Assembly: GCA_002245135.1 (NCBI GenBank)
Contig: NGBS01000345.1
Location: forward strand, 1-48,810
Origin: Proteromonas lacertae
Taxonomy: Eukaryota; Sar; Bigyra; Opalinata; Proteromonadidae
Direction: 5' to 3'
Length of the DNA: 48,810 nucleotides
The translations under genes and the position numbers were made by a program. The notes under the pieces are model-generated. The model ran no database searches. It saw nothing but the letters and a program-made list of their open reading frames with translations, and was not told the origin of the DNA. Shown here one piece after another: positions 20,470 to 32,696 of the stretch (the first letter of the stretch is position 1; each line of letters starts with the position of its first letter).

Positions 20470-21125
20470 TTAATGTTGCTTCTTTATTTTACCTACCGAC
20501 TTGATATTATCTATTTCCAGCTTACTATATAACTCTATTTTGGGTGGAGTAATACTTGATGGGAAATTGTAATAAATATTGATGGCTTGTCCAATAGCTT
20601 CATCGTATTTGAATATTTCATCCACCATAAAGCTATGCAACATACATCTCACCTCTTCAGTAGCTGGTCCATACATTTTCAGAACATCATGCCATTTGCA
20701 CCCATTAAACCTAATCCACTCCATTTGAAGCTGAAACTTGAGTCTTCTGGTATACAATAGCATCTCATTGCTAAAGCTGAGGTTCCATTTGCTTGGGTGT
20801 ATATGTCATCCAGCTTTATCACAGTTTCATCTAAATAGCTTTGAAACAAATCCTGTTGCACATTGGCCATTGCTTTGTACATTCCTTTGGACCCTTTACT
20901 CACAAATGGTTTTACGATAGACCTAATGTCTCTAACTTTCTTAATTAAACCTGGCACTCCATCCACCAACATCTGAAAATCACGATGATAAAGTTCATCT
21001 GATGATATTAATTGATGCGACATGAAATATAGAAAATTGGAGTAAGAGAGTGTAACGACTATATTTTTTATTTTCTCAAAACTTGATTGGACACCTTCGG
21101 TACGTCTCGAAAGATGATTGGTCAT
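20470..21125 (-). CDS. Polinton gene of unknown function, left copy
   Basis: A minus-strand reading region of about 215 codons, running outward from the centre. Its translation contains LMVDGVPGLIKKVRDIRS-like and MYGPATEEVRCMLHSF stretches and ends near YYNFPSSITPPKIELYSKLE. It looks broken as it stands. The same family left a relic at 2300-2410. I find no similarity to integrase, capsid, protease or ATPase. It shares a 71-bp divergent promoter gap with the 273-residue gene. Confidence 0.55.
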
Positions 21126-21196
21126 ATCCTATATCATTATCGACTAACCAATAAAATTGAACAAAATACAAAAATATAGTCGTTATACTATATATC

Positions 21197-22018
21197 ATGA
21201 TTTCACCCAAAACTTATGTATTGAATGATCTTTTAGTAGTTGAGACTACAAGAAAAGCATGTACTATCCTAATCATCCCTCCAGAGACAAACAAGAGGAT
21301 TTTAGATGAAAATGTGAAAATCATGTTAATGGGTCCAGAGTTTGATATAGAAGAACCACTTCTGGAGATAATGCAGCCAAAGAAGTTATGGATGGTCAGA
21401 TTTCCTCAGTGTTTCAGACCGCATGTGATAACATCCTTAGGTGAAGAGTGGGTAAAGAAGAATGTCAGTTGGCAATACTTCAGAGACGATCTCGAGTATG
21501 AAGACTTCATGTGTAAGAAGTATAAGTTAAAGAAGGAAGATCATTTCAAAATCCCAGAATTGAAAAGCGAGGTGGAAGAATATGTGTGTAATGCAATAGG
21601 TAACAGAATTGGTAATATTAAAGATGTAGTGTTTGATGGAGTAGTTGGATACAAATCTTGGAATGTCAAGAATAAGGATGGAAGTGATTTGTTTGTACTG
21701 GAGTATCCAGATGATGATAAGATAGAGGATATTTGCTGTATGCTAAAGATATTACCTGAGAGCAATGATTTCTTAATTAACAGTAATGCATTAATCACAA
21801 TTTTAGGACCACAGTATCATTTGAAAGAACCACTGTTTAAAGGTTGTTATGATCATAACATGTATGAGATTATACTCCCAAGAGCTCCTGCTATCTTAGA
21901 TACAACATTACCTTACAATTGGGTCCAAGAGCATATCAAAAGATGTTGGGAGCCAAGCAAAGGTCAATTGATCGAAGAATTAATTGCTAAAGGTATCATG
22001 GTGGATCCTTGCGCATAA
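21197..22018 (+). CDS. Polinton-encoded 273-residue protein, unknown, left copy
   Basis: Intact open frame of 273 residues. It appears to hold two related halves, each with an ILGPxxxLKEPLF/LMGPEFDIEEPLL-type line followed by a W/Y-x-x-I/V-x-x-P segment, suggesting an internal duplication. No signal peptide or membrane segment. I do not recognise the family; a structural or DNA-binding role in the element is possible but unsupported. It lies directly upstream of the polymerase gene and has an identical mirror copy at 37786-38607. Confidence 0.7.
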   Translation: MISPKTYVLNDLLVVETTRKACTILIIPPETNKRILDENVKIMLMGPEFDIEEPLLEIMQPKKLWMVRFPQCFRPHVITSLGEEWVKKNVSWQYFRDDLEYEDFMCKKYKLKKEDHFKIPELKSEVEEYVCNAIGNRIGNIKDVVFDGVVGYKSWNVKNKDGSDLFVLEYPDDDKIEDICCMLKILPESNDFLINSNALITILGPQYHLKEPLFKGCYDHNMYEIILPRAPAILDTTLPYNWVQEHIKRCWEPSKGQLIEELIAKGIMVDPCA

Positions 22019-22302
22019 ACATGAGAGAAGTAAAAAAATATCCGTTTCAGGATCAATTGTTTTTTGTTGGGTTATATAACATAAATAAATCATCTTAAAA
22101 TAAAATATATGCATTGTCTTTATACATAACTAAAAAGAAATTGAAAATATTTTGTAACGACTAGTTTTTACTGACTTTCGATATTTCATTGGCTGATGCA
22201 GATACGTGGCCCAATCATATTGCAATCGATTTCTATTGGTCATGAGACTCTAACTAGCCACTCAGATTCGACATTCAAGATTCAAGATTTTTTAAGTTCA
22301 AG

Positions 22303-25300
22303 ATGTTCCCTCAATACCCATATGGTTACAATATGTATCATCCAATGATACAAGGAGGTGGTATGCCACCATATAACAATGGGATGCCACCTATGCAGTC
22401 TATGTACTACTATGCTCCTCAACCCATGATGGTACCAGTACCCATGCCCATGTATGGACCACCACCTATGTATGGTCAGCAGCAACCATTACAGCAACAT
22501 CCAGTAAACACTTTGGCTCAAAGTTCATTCAGACCGATACTTCCACGTCCATCTGCACCATCTCAACAGCAAACTATGTATCAAACACCTCAGAGAAGAC
22601 CAGCAGTGCTAGCTGAGCCTCCACCACCACCCAAAGTTCAAAGAATCGATCCAGCTCAATTTCAGCGATTTTTGGAGGATGATGATATTCCAGAGTCTCC
22701 AAATCAAAATCAACCACCAGCATCAGAAATAGAAGAGACTCATCCCCAGGACACCAATGTGAGTAGTGAATCCAAGCAAGAAGATAGAGATGGATTATTA
22801 GCTCTAGATATAGTACAGAATCATCCACAACAATTAAGAAATATACCAATCACAGTCAGAAGAGAATTAATGGATAAAGTGATTACATCCTCAAAAATGT
22901 TCAGCATGTCAATCCCAGTGAAATTTGGTAAAGAAAAATTTGAAATCGCAAAATCCCCAGAATTGGTGTTTGAAGCATTGACTGGATTTAAGAAAGATAG
23001 ACAAGAAGATGAACCAGCTGTTGTACCAGAGTGTATGGTGTTGATTAGAGAATTTATCGAAAATTTTGGTTATGCTAAAATTTATTATACATTCAAAGTG
23101 GCTTATATAGCAGCAGATGAGGTTGAATCAAATGATACTGGTGAAACTATGTCAAATTGGAAAAGTTTTGATACAGAAGTAATTACATGCTCTAAAGGTG
23201 ATTTAGGTGGTGTATTACCAGAAAAGCTGTATTATCACTTATATGATAGTATGGGTGAGATATTCAATACTCAGAAGTCAGATTTGAGATTTCGATGGAT
23301 TAATGAAGTTACAATTAATTTAGCTCGATCTCGTGTAACAACTGGTTCTGCAACTAATGATAACGAAATAGAGAACATTCCATTACCAAAAGAATTATCC
23401 AACAAAAAATGTATACTTAACTTGCAATTTGGTAAAACAGTTGCTAGACAAAATATATGCTTTTTATATGCAGTAGCCGCATCATTACACTATATGGAGT
23501 TTCCAAATAATAGACATCGCTCATATCATTATAAAAAATATGTTGAAGCATATAATGTGAATTACTTAGAATTTCCTGTGGATCCAATGAATCACCAGCA
23601 TGGTATAAGAAAATTTGAGAAGTGTAACAAAATTACATTAAATGTATTCACAGTGGATTCTAATGAAGCTATACCATTATATGTCACCCAACAAGATAAA
23701 AACAAAAATTGGCCACATGCTAATATACTTTTCTATGGAAACCATTTTTATCCTATTACCAATTTAAATGCATTTTTACTACCATTGGATAAAAAATGTA
23801 GTAATTATGTAGAGAGATGCCCATATTGCTTCTGCAGTTTATTTACCAATAGATCTATAATATACCATCAAAAAATCAATTGTCAATTAAAAAGTAATAG
23901 AGGTATTATTAGAAAGTTCCCAGAACCAAATACAAGAATATCGTTCAAAAATTACAAGTTTATGCAAATGATGCCAGTAGCCCTATATTGGGACACTGAA
24001 ACATATCAAGAAGATTTACCTCAAAATACTGAAATCAAAAATGCCAAAGGTGGGGCAACAGATGATTTCATATATAGGTGGGGTTTGGAAAAAGGACACT
24101 TCCCTTACGAATATTGCGATACTTTGGACAAATATTATAAAACTAGCCATTTACCACCCAAAGAAGCATTTTATTCAAAACTCAAGCAGGATGAAAATAT
24201 TACAGATGTAGAGTATGCATCATGTTGTGATTTGTGGGATGTACTCCAGTGCAAAGATTTGATGGATTATAACCTCTTCTATCTAGCTATGGATGTACTC
24301 ACTTTATCTTCAGTATTCGATCACTTTAGAAAAGTAGTGTTTAGAAATTTCGATTTAGACCCATGTTGGCATTTATCATCACCAGGTCTGTCATGGAGTG
24401 TGTTTCTAAAATATTGTCCTGTGGAGATAGAGTTATTAAGTGACCAAGATAAATATGACTTTATACATAGTGGTTTGATAGGTGGTATATCTATGGTTGG
24501 TTCAACACGTTTGGAAGAAGCTCATAATCACTATATGGACCCACCTGTACATCCTCCGCTAAGAGAATCATATATATGTTATCTAGACTATAATTCACTT
24601 TACCCTAGTACAATGGCCACTATGAAACTTCCATATGCTGATTTCAAGTGGGAAGAAGGAAATCCAGATGAATTGATGAAATTGTACCATGATGTAATAT
24701 ACAATGTAAAAACGTATGAAGAGATGATTAGTAACTGTCAAAGATATAATGATACAGAATGGGATGACATGGATTCCAGAGGTTATATATTAGAGGTAGA
24801 TATCGAGCCTCCCCAAAACACTCGCAAGTTTGATGAATATCCATTATTCCCAGAGAAGAAGTGTATTCAATATGAACACTTATCTAGTTTACAGCAAAAG
24901 TGGGCATGTGAACTTGGATTGGTAAACAAAAAGAATCACATCAAAAGCAATACACCCAGAATTATATTGGATATGTCTCCGAAAAGAAAATACGTGGTGC
25001 ATTATCAATATTTAAATTTTGCTGTTTCCTTAGGTTATAAAGTATCGAAAGTACATCGAATTATATCATTCAAAGAATATCACTTCTGTTATGATTTTGT
25101 GATGAGATGTCATACCCTGCGTAGAGATGCCAAACAACATAAAAGAGAAGCAGAAGCAGACACTTTCAAATTATTGTTAAATTCAGCCTATGGAAAAATG
25201 TGTGAAAATACCGAAAATCGATGTAGATCAAAATTGGTGAACAATGAGGAAGATTTTTTGAGATGTGCCAGTAATCCTTTTTTCAGTGGATTTATCAGTA

Positions 25301-26031
25301 TTGATGGATGTGATTTAAGGATCTGCAAATTTAAGAAGTATCAATGTAAGGTGAATAAACCAAGTTACATAGGGATGTGTATTCTATTTGAAAGTAAACA
25401 TTTAATGGCTAAGTTTTGGTATGGTCATCTCTATAGAAAATATGGATCAAGCCTCAAGCTTTTGATGACTGATACAGATAGTTTCATTTTCAAAGTGTAT
25501 ACGAGAGATATATATGAAGATATAATGAATGATGTGGCTTTGGAAGGCAGAATGGATACTGGTAATATAAGTTGTGATTTTCTTGAGTCCAAAGGTATTA
25601 GGTATACTAATGCTCAAAGAACTTCTGATCTCAATTTGATGAAAATGGAAGAGAATAAAAATGGTTTGTACACTATTATAAAATTTTGTGGTTTAAAGGC
25701 AAAAATGTATGCCTATGAGAAACAAAGAATCGATGGTGTGAATTCGTTGTTACTAAGCGATTCCAGAGCTAAAGGTGTAACTAAAGGATTTAGGTTACAG
25801 ACATGTGATTTCAATTATTATTACGATATCTTAACTAAAGCTGATAAAGTGTATGTGGAGCAATATTCGTTCAGAACAGCACGTCAGTGCATATATACTA
25901 TTCGTATGAACAAATTGGCATTTACGATCTTCGATGTGAAAAGAAAATATACTACAGTGTATGACTCAGAGCCATACAGAGATGTTATTAAAGAAGTAGA
26001 AGATGCATTAGAAGATGATGATGACACATAA
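22303..26031 (+). CDS. Protein-primed family B DNA polymerase of the Polinton, left copy
   Basis: 1,242 residues in one frame. The N-terminal 150 residues are Pro/Gln/Met-rich, followed by an unknown region of about 350 residues. Next come a CxxC...H...C zinc-like patch (CPYCFCSL), an exonuclease-type ALYWDTETY motif, polymerase motif A in YLDYNSLYPS, motif B in LLNSAYGKM and motif C in LMTDTDSF. Polymerases of this group (Polintons, adenoviruses, linear plasmids) start DNA synthesis from a protein primer. It is the best-preserved gene of the element and is transcribed toward the centre of the palindrome. Confidence 0.9.
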   Translation: MFPQYPYGYNMYHPMIQGGGMPPYNNGMPPMQSMYYYAPQPMMVPVPMPMYGPPPMYGQQQPLQQHPVNTLAQSSFRPILPRPSAPSQQQTMYQTPQRRPAVLAEPPPPPKVQRIDPAQFQRFLEDDDIPESPNQNQPPASEIEETHPQDTNVSSESKQEDRDGLLALDIVQNHPQQLRNIPITVRRELMDKVITSSKMFSMSIPVKFGKEKFEIAKSPELVFEALTGFKKDRQEDEPAVVPECMVLIREFIENFGYAKIYYTFKVAYIAADEVESNDTGETMSNWKSFDTEVITCSKGDLGGVLPEKLYYHLYDSMGEIFNTQKSDLRFRWINEVTINLARSRVTTGSATNDNEIENIPLPKELSNKKCILNLQFGKTVARQNICFLYAVAASLHYMEFPNNRHRSYHYKKYVEAYNVNYLEFPVDPMNHQHGIRKFEKCNKITLNVFTVDSNEAIPLYVTQQDKNKNWPHANILFYGNHFYPITNLNAFLLPLDKKCSNYVERCPYCFCSLFTNRSIIYHQKINCQLKSNRGIIRKFPEPNTRISFKNYKFMQMMPVALYWDTETYQEDLPQNTEIKNAKGGATDDFIYRWGLEKGHFPYEYCDTLDKYYKTSHLPPKEAFYSKLKQDENITDVEYASCCDLWDVLQCKDLMDYNLFYLAMDVLTLSSVFDHFRKVVFRNFDLDPCWHLSSPGLSWSVFLKYCPVEIELLSDQDKYDFIHSGLIGGISMVGSTRLEEAHNHYMDPPVHPPLRESYICYLDYNSLYPSTMATMKLPYADFKWEEGNPDELMKLYHDVIYNVKTYEEMISNCQRYNDTEWDDMDSRGYILEVDIEPPQNTRKFDEYPLFPEKKCIQYEHLSSLQQKWACELGLVNKKNHIKSNTPRIILDMSPKRKYVVHYQYLNFAVSLGYKVSKVHRIISFKEYHFCYDFVMRCHTLRRDAKQHKREAEADTFKLLLNSAYGKMCENTENRCRSKLVNNEEDFLRCASNPFFSGFISIDGCDLRICKFKKYQCKVNKPSYIGMCILFESKHLMAKFWYGHLYRKYGSSLKLLMTDTDSFIFKVYTRDIYEDIMNDVALEGRMDTGNISCDFLESKGIRYTNAQRTSDLNLMKMEENKNGLYTIIKFCGLKAKMYAYEKQRIDGVNSLLLSDSRAKGVTKGFRLQTCDFNYYYDILTKADKVYVEQYSFRTARQCIYTIRMNKLAFTIFDVKRKYTTVYDSEPYRDVIKEVEDALEDDDDT

Positions 26032-26049
26032 CTAATTTCTTATTTCTTA

Positions 26050-26615
26050 TTTTTGAAACGGATATTTTTTTATATATATTGGAACATATTGACAAATGCT
26101 CAATAAGGCATAATAAGCACATGTATCAATTCTTTTCATGATGGAGCATCGATCTATGCAATAAAAAGAAATTTGAAAATTTTTATGAAATCCATCTATC
26201 ATTTTACGAAATATTTTGAAAATCGAAATTAACCATCTCAGTCGATGCACCATCGATCGGTGATTCCATTGATATAACTATAGTGACATATATGCTATAT
26301 CACCCAAAATATGAAAATATTATGAAACGGATATTTTTTTATTATTTTGAGAATTTCAACATATACTCTATATGACATAATAAGCACATGTATCGATTCT
26401 TCTCATGATGGAGCATCGATCTATGTAATAAAAAAGACTTTAATAAAAAAATTTATGAAATCGATCAATCATTTTACGAAAAATTTCAAAATTTGAAAAT
26501 AACCACATCAATCGATGTACCATCGATCAGTGATGCGATTGACATAATATATTCAACATATATGTTATTGTATGCAATTTATGAGAATATTGTGAAACGG
26601 ATATTTTTTCATAAT
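26050..26615. repeat. Polinton arm repeat, inner copies
   Basis: Two tandem units of about 290 bp. The first is nearly identical to the outer copy at 19910-20195 and the second is clearly diverged. Both carry paired CATCGATC motifs and begin and end with GAAACGGATATTTTTT. They lie between the polymerase stop and the next reading frames. Confidence 0.82.
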
Positions 26616-26644
26616 TAATCTATTATTTTCTCATATTTTCATTC

Positions 26645-28330
26645 ATGGTTCATATAAAGATCACCTACCAAAAGCCCACGTATACATTACTTTTTTATGC
26701 TTATAGATTCATGCCACATCATGGCAGATCAAATTATGGCAGATTGATTCAATCAACACCATCACCTACACCTAAAAGTCCATTCCACATTAAGATCAGT
26801 CGTGAATTCTATATATTTAATAAAATTCTGCATGATGCGTATAAACATAAATCAGATGGGTGTTCAAGATTAATAATGATAATATTGTCACTATTCGCTA
26901 TAACCCATTTAAGTGTAATAATACTCATAATTGATGAATTTTATTTCTGCTTTGTGTTTTGCTTTTAATCAATATATTTAGCACTAATAGCTACGATCCA
27001 CATCTATACCGCAAGTTTAGCAATCAAAATCATTATATACCTAAACAGCCATCTGCAGATGGTAACTTATTACTTGCAACATATATTAACCATGGAGCAC
27101 TAAATATACTGCCACCTGCAAGAAAGGCTTCGTTTGAAGATCAAATGTCAAGTTAAATTTCTCAATATCGATCATGCTTAGATGAATTTTATAAGAAGTA
27201 CTATTACATGAATGAAAGTGAATTTATCAAAATGACCTAACAATTGACTAGCGTGAATGACACAGCTCCACCCTCAAATATGGTACGTGAATATTTAAGA
27301 ATCAAATTTTTGATGCAATGCTGTTACACAAAATCTTCCTTCATGAAATCAATTTTTGATACTTTTGTTGTTTCAATTACCTATTCCAAAGAAACTTATA
27401 GCATCATGAAGTTGTCTTGTTTAATCAAAATTACTCACTGCACTTCCAAAATTGCTGAGTGAACTTGGAATTTACTGTTGTGATCTCTTCACGTAGTTAT
27501 TCATTTTGATTGCATTCTTGCGTTCATATGGTTTTGGTTTCAAAAAGTTTAATAAAGTGCCTGCATACAACAAACTAATTATTGTTCCCAATGCAATGAA
27601 TACTGTTCCTACAGTTGCAACAGTAGCTTATGTACCTGTTGACATGTTGAATAAAAAGTGAAGTACCAAAATTATACAACAAGTCTAATGGAAGTTATGA
27701 TTTTTGCAATGCTTCAGGTAAACATTGACTTCACTTTTTTCTGAATTGCCATAATCCAATCATTGATGAAAGGTATATGTTCTCCTAATATTATATGTAT
27801 AATCTCATACTAGTCGAAAATGAAGTACCACATCACATACACATACATGAAGCCTGACATAGACAAATTTTGATTTCTTCCATAACCAAAATGATGTACA
27901 TGAAATGAGTATTGTATGTATATATTTCATTGCATGAATGTCAAACATTTTAAGAAGTCATTCAACCTATCACATAAGACTTCACTGTATAAATACATTC
28001 TCTACACACAGCAACAAATTACATGTAAAACAAATAAAATCAGATTCACGCTATGAATCAAGTGCTTTTTGAAATTGTGAATTTTCAAATTTAGATCATG
28101 AACTACATGAACTTTTCAAAAAACCAATTGCTATTTGAAACTTTTCTTGATTATCAGCATTCATCCACTCTTCAGGAAGTGAGTGTCCTAACTTCTGTGA
28201 AGTTTTTATATTCTGTGATCCTACTTCATTCAACAATTTATACTAATGTTCATTAATTCATGAATATTGTTGAGGTTCAATTTCTTGAATGCTATTTATT
28301 ATTGATTAATTTTTTGGATCTAATGTCAAT
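26645..28330. pseudogene. Decayed Polinton reading frames, inner part of left arm
   Basis: Plus-strand remnants at 26645-27462 (pieces such as RFMPHHGRSNYGRL and YRKFSNQNHYIPKQP) are followed by minus-strand remnants at about 27473-27650, including a membrane-type stretch FIALGTIISLLYAGTLLNFL with a basic tail, and at about 28080-28200 (SLPEEWMNADNQEKFQIAIG). They look like at least three former genes, all broken. A small membrane protein would fit a virion-type gene set, but I cannot assign families. Confidence 0.45.
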
Positions 28331-28383
28331 CTATGAAATTTGCTCTATCTTCTATTTATGTTGTTGGTATTGGTGGTGATGTG

Positions 28384-28421
28384 GGCAGTGTACCTGCCGC
28401 CATGGCGGCAGGCACACTGCC
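28384..28421. repeat. GC-rich palindrome near the element centre, left copy
   Basis: A 38-bp inverted repeat centred on CCATGG with one mismatch per half (GGCAGTGTACCTGCCGCC against its partner). It is strikingly GC-rich in a very AT-rich element. The mirror copy is at 28629-28666. Confidence 0.9.
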
Positions 28422-28504
28422 ATGGCGACGATGTTTTCAATATTCTATATTTAATGTTACAACTGGTGCATGTTTCAGCATTCCATATTTAATGCTACAA
28501 GTGC

Positions 28505-28545
28505 AGTCACTTGAAACACTATTAGTTGCATTATTATAGGAGGGG
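28505..28545. other. Central 41-bp spacer of the Polinton palindrome
   Basis: The only sequence of the element (apart from the hAT insertion) present once. It begins AGTCACTTGAAACACT and ends TATAGGAGGGG and marks the point where the two arms meet. Confidence 0.9.
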
Positions 28546-28628
28546 GCACTTGTAACATTAAATATGGAATGCTGAAACATGCACCAGTTGTAACATTAAA
28601 TATAGAATATTGAAAACATCGTCGCCAT

Positions 28629-28666
28629 GGCAGTGTGCCTGCCGCCATGGCGGCAGGTACACTGCC
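28629..28666. repeat. GC-rich palindrome near the element centre, right copy
   Basis: Mirror of the palindrome at 28384-28421, so two strong hairpins stand symmetrically about 80-160 bp either side of the spacer. Confidence 0.9.
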
Positions 28667-28719
28667 CACATCACCACCAATACCAACAACATAAATAGAA
28701 GATAGAGCAAATTTCATAG

Positions 28720-30405
28720 ATTGACATTAGATCCAAAAAATTAATCAATAATAAATAGCATTCAAGAAATTGAACCTCAACAATATTCATGAATTAATGA
28801 ACATTAGTATAAATTGTTGAATGAAGTAGGATCACAGAATATAAAAACTTCACAGAAGTTAGGACACTCACTTCCTGAAGAGTGGATGAATGCTGATAAT
28901 CAAGAAAAGTTTCAAATAGCAATTGGTTTTTTGAAAAGTTCATGTAGTTCATGATCTAAATTTGAAAATTCACAATTTCAAAAAGCACTTGATTCATAGC
29001 GTGAATCTGATTTTATTTGTTTTACATGTAATTTGTTGCTGTGTGTAGAGAATGTATTTATACAGTGAAGTCTTATGTGATAGGTTGAATGACTTCTTAA
29101 AATGTTTGACATTCATGCAATGAAATATATACATACAATACTCATTTCATGTACATCATTTTGGTTATGGAAGAAATCAAAATTTGTCTATGTCAGGCTT
29201 CATGTATGTGTATGTGATGTGGTACTTCATTTTCGACTAGTATGAGATTATACATATAATATTAGGAGAACATATACCTTTCATCAATGATTGGATTATG
29301 GCAATTCAGAAAAAAGTGAAGTCAATGTTTACCTGAAGCATTGCAAAAATCATAACTTCCATTAGACTTGTTGTATAATTTTGGTACTTCACTTTTTATT
29401 CAACATGTCAACAGGTACATAAGCTACTGTTGCAACTGTAGGAACAGTATTCATTGCATTGGGAACAATAATTAGTTTGTTGTATGCAGGCACTTTATTA
29501 AACTTTTTGAAACCAAAACCATATGAACGCAAGAATGCAATCAAAATGAATAACTACGTGAAGAGATCACAACAGTAAATTCCAAGTTCACTCAGCAATT
29601 TTGGAAGTGCAGTGAGTAATTTTGATTAAACAAGACAACTTCATGATGCTATAAGTTTCTTTGGAATAGGTAATTGAAACAACAAAAGTATCAAAAATTG
29701 ATTTCATGAAGGAAGATTTTGTGTAACAGCATTGCATCAAAAATTTGATTCTTAAATATTCACGTACCATATTTGAGGGTGGAGCTGTGTCATTCACGCT
29801 AGTCAATTGTTAGGTCATTTTGATAAATTCACTTTCATTCATGTAATAGTACTTCTTATAAAATTCATCTAAGCATGATCGATATTGAGAAATTTAACTT
29901 GACATTTGATCTTCAAACGAAGCCTTTCTTGCAGGTGGCAGTATATTTAGTGCTCCATGGTTAATATATGTTGCAAGTAATAAGTTACCATCTGCAGATG
30001 GCTGTTTAGGTATATAATGATTTTGATTGCTAAACTTGCGGTATAGATGTGGATCGTAGCTATTAGTGCTAAATATATTGATTAAAAGCAAAACACAAAG
30101 CAGAAATAAAATTCATCAATTATGAGTATTATTACACTTAAATGGGTTATAGCGAATAGTGACAATATTATCATTATTAATCTTGAACACCCATCTGATT
30201 TATGTTTATACGCATCATGCAGAATTTTATTAAATATATAGAATTCACGACTGATCTTAATGTGGAATGGACTTTTAGGTGTAGGTGATGGTGTTGATTG
30301 AATCAATCTGCCATAATTTGATCTGCCATGATGTGGCATGAATCTATAAGCATAAAAAAGTAATGTATACGTGGGCTTTTGGTAGGTGATCTTTATATGA
30401 ACCAT
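28720..30405. pseudogene. Decayed Polinton reading frames, inner part of right arm
   Basis: Mirror of 26645-28330 with the same remnants in inverted order and the same decay, so the decay predates, or was copied along with, the inverted duplication. Confidence 0.45.
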
Positions 30406-30434
30406 GAATGAAAATATGAGAAAATAATAGATTA

Positions 30435-31000
30435 ATTATGAAAAAATATCCGTTTCACAATATTCTCATAAATTGCATACAATAACATATATGTTGAATA
30501 TATTATGTCAATCGCATCACTGATCGATGGTACATCGATTGATGTGGTTATTTTCAAATTTTGAAATTTTTCGTAAAATGATTGATCGATTTCATAAATT
30601 TTTTTATTAAAGTCTTTTTTATTACATAGATCGATGCTCCATCATGAGAAGAATCGATACATGTGCTTATTATGTCATATAGAGTATATGTTGAAATTCT
30701 CAAAATAATAAAAAATATCCGTTTCATAATATTTTCATATTTTGGGTGATATAGCATATATGTCACTATAGTTATATCAATGGAATCACCGATCGATGGT
30801 GCATCGACTGAGATGGTTAATTTCGATTTTCAAAATATTTCGTAAAATGATAGATGGATTTCATAAAAATTTTCAAATTTCTTTTTATTGCATAGATCGA
30901 TGCTCCATCATGAAAAGAATTGATACATGTGCTTATTATGCCTTATTGAGCATTTGTCAATATGTTCCAATATATATAAAAAAATATCCGTTTCAAAAAT
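30435..31000. repeat. Polinton arm repeat, inner copies, right arm
   Basis: Mirror of 26050-26615, differing by one base in a T/A run. Confidence 0.82.
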
Positions 31001-32696
31001 AAGAAATAAGAAATTAGTTATGTGTCATCATCATCTTCTAATGCATCTTCTACTTCTTTAATAACATCTCTGTATGGCTCTGAGTCATACACTGTAGTAT
31101 ATTTTCTTTTCACATCGAAGATCGTAAATGCCAATTTGTTCATACGAATAGTATATATGCACTGACGTGCTGTTCTGAACGAATATTGCTCCACATACAC
31201 TTTATCAGCTTTAGTTAAGATATCGTAATAATAATTGAAATCACATGTCTGTAACCTAAATCCTTTAGTTACACCTTTAGCTCTGGAATCGCTTAGTAAC
31301 AACGAATTCACACCATCGATTCTTTGTTTCTCATAGGCATACATTTTTGCCTTTAAACCACAAAATTTTATAATAGTGTACAAACCATTTTTATTCTCTT
31401 CCATTTTCATCAAATTGAGATCAGAAGTTCTTTGAGCATTAGTATACCTAATACCTTTGGACTCAAGAAAATCACAACTTATATTACCAGTATCCATTCT
31501 GCCTTCCAAAGCCACATCATTCATTATATCTTCATATATATCTCTCGTATACACTTTGAAAATGAAACTATCTGTATCAGTCATCAAAAGCTTGAGGCTT
31601 GATCCATATTTTCTATAGAGATGACCATACCAAAACTTAGCCATTAAATGTTTACTTTCAAATAGAATACACATCCCTATGTAACTTGGTTTATTCACCT
31701 TACATTGATACTTCTTAAATTTGCAGATCCTTAAATCACATCCATCAATACTGATAAATCCACTGAAAAAAGGATTACTGGCACATCTCAAAAAATCTTC
31801 CTCATTGTTCACCAATTTTGATCTACATCGATTTTCGGTATTTTCACACATTTTTCCATAGGCTGAATTTAACAATAATTTGAAAGTGTCTGCTTCTGCT
31901 TCTCTTTTATGTTGTTTGGCATCTCTACGCAGGGTATGACATCTCATCACAAAATCATAACAGAAGTGATATTCTTTGAATGATATAATTCGATGTACTT
32001 TCGATACTTTATAACCTAAGGAAACAGCAAAATTTAAATATTGATAATGCACCACGTATTTTCTTTTCGGAGACATATCCAATATAATTCTGGGTGTATT
32101 GCTTTTGATGTGATTCTTTTTGTTTACCAATCCAAGTTCACATGCCCACTTTTGCTGTAAACTAGATAAGTGTTCATATTGAATACACTTCTTCTCTGGG
32201 AATAATGGATATTCATCAAACTTGCGAGTGTTTTGGGGAGGCTCGATATCTACCTCTAATATATAACCTCTGGAATCCATGTCATCCCATTCTGTATCAT
32301 TATATCTTTGACAGTTACTAATCATCTCTTCATACGTTTTTACATTGTATATTACATCATGGTACAATTTCATCAATTCATCTGGATTTCCTTCTTCCCA
32401 CTTGAAATCAGCATATGGAAGTTTCATAGTGGCCATTGTACTAGGGTAAAGTGAATTATAGTCTAGATAACATATATATGATTCTCTTAGCGGAGGATGT
32501 ACAGGTGGGTCCATATAGTGATTATGAGCTTCTTCCAAACGTGTTGAACCAACCATAGATATACCACCTATCAAACCACTATGTATAAAGTCATATTTAT
32601 CTTGGTCACTTAATAACTCTATCTCCACAGGACAATATTTTAGAAACACACTCCATGACAGACCTGGTGATGATAAATGCCAACATGGGTCTAAAT

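Larger units (their letters stand above)
19430..28504 (+). repeat. Polinton left arm (9,075 bp)
   Basis: Pairs with the right arm along its full length once the hAT insertion and one A/T-run length difference are discounted. It carries the uninterrupted polymerase gene. The tip contains three copies of a GCGTTCTATTT-like motif (both orientations) within 250 bp. Confidence 0.9.
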
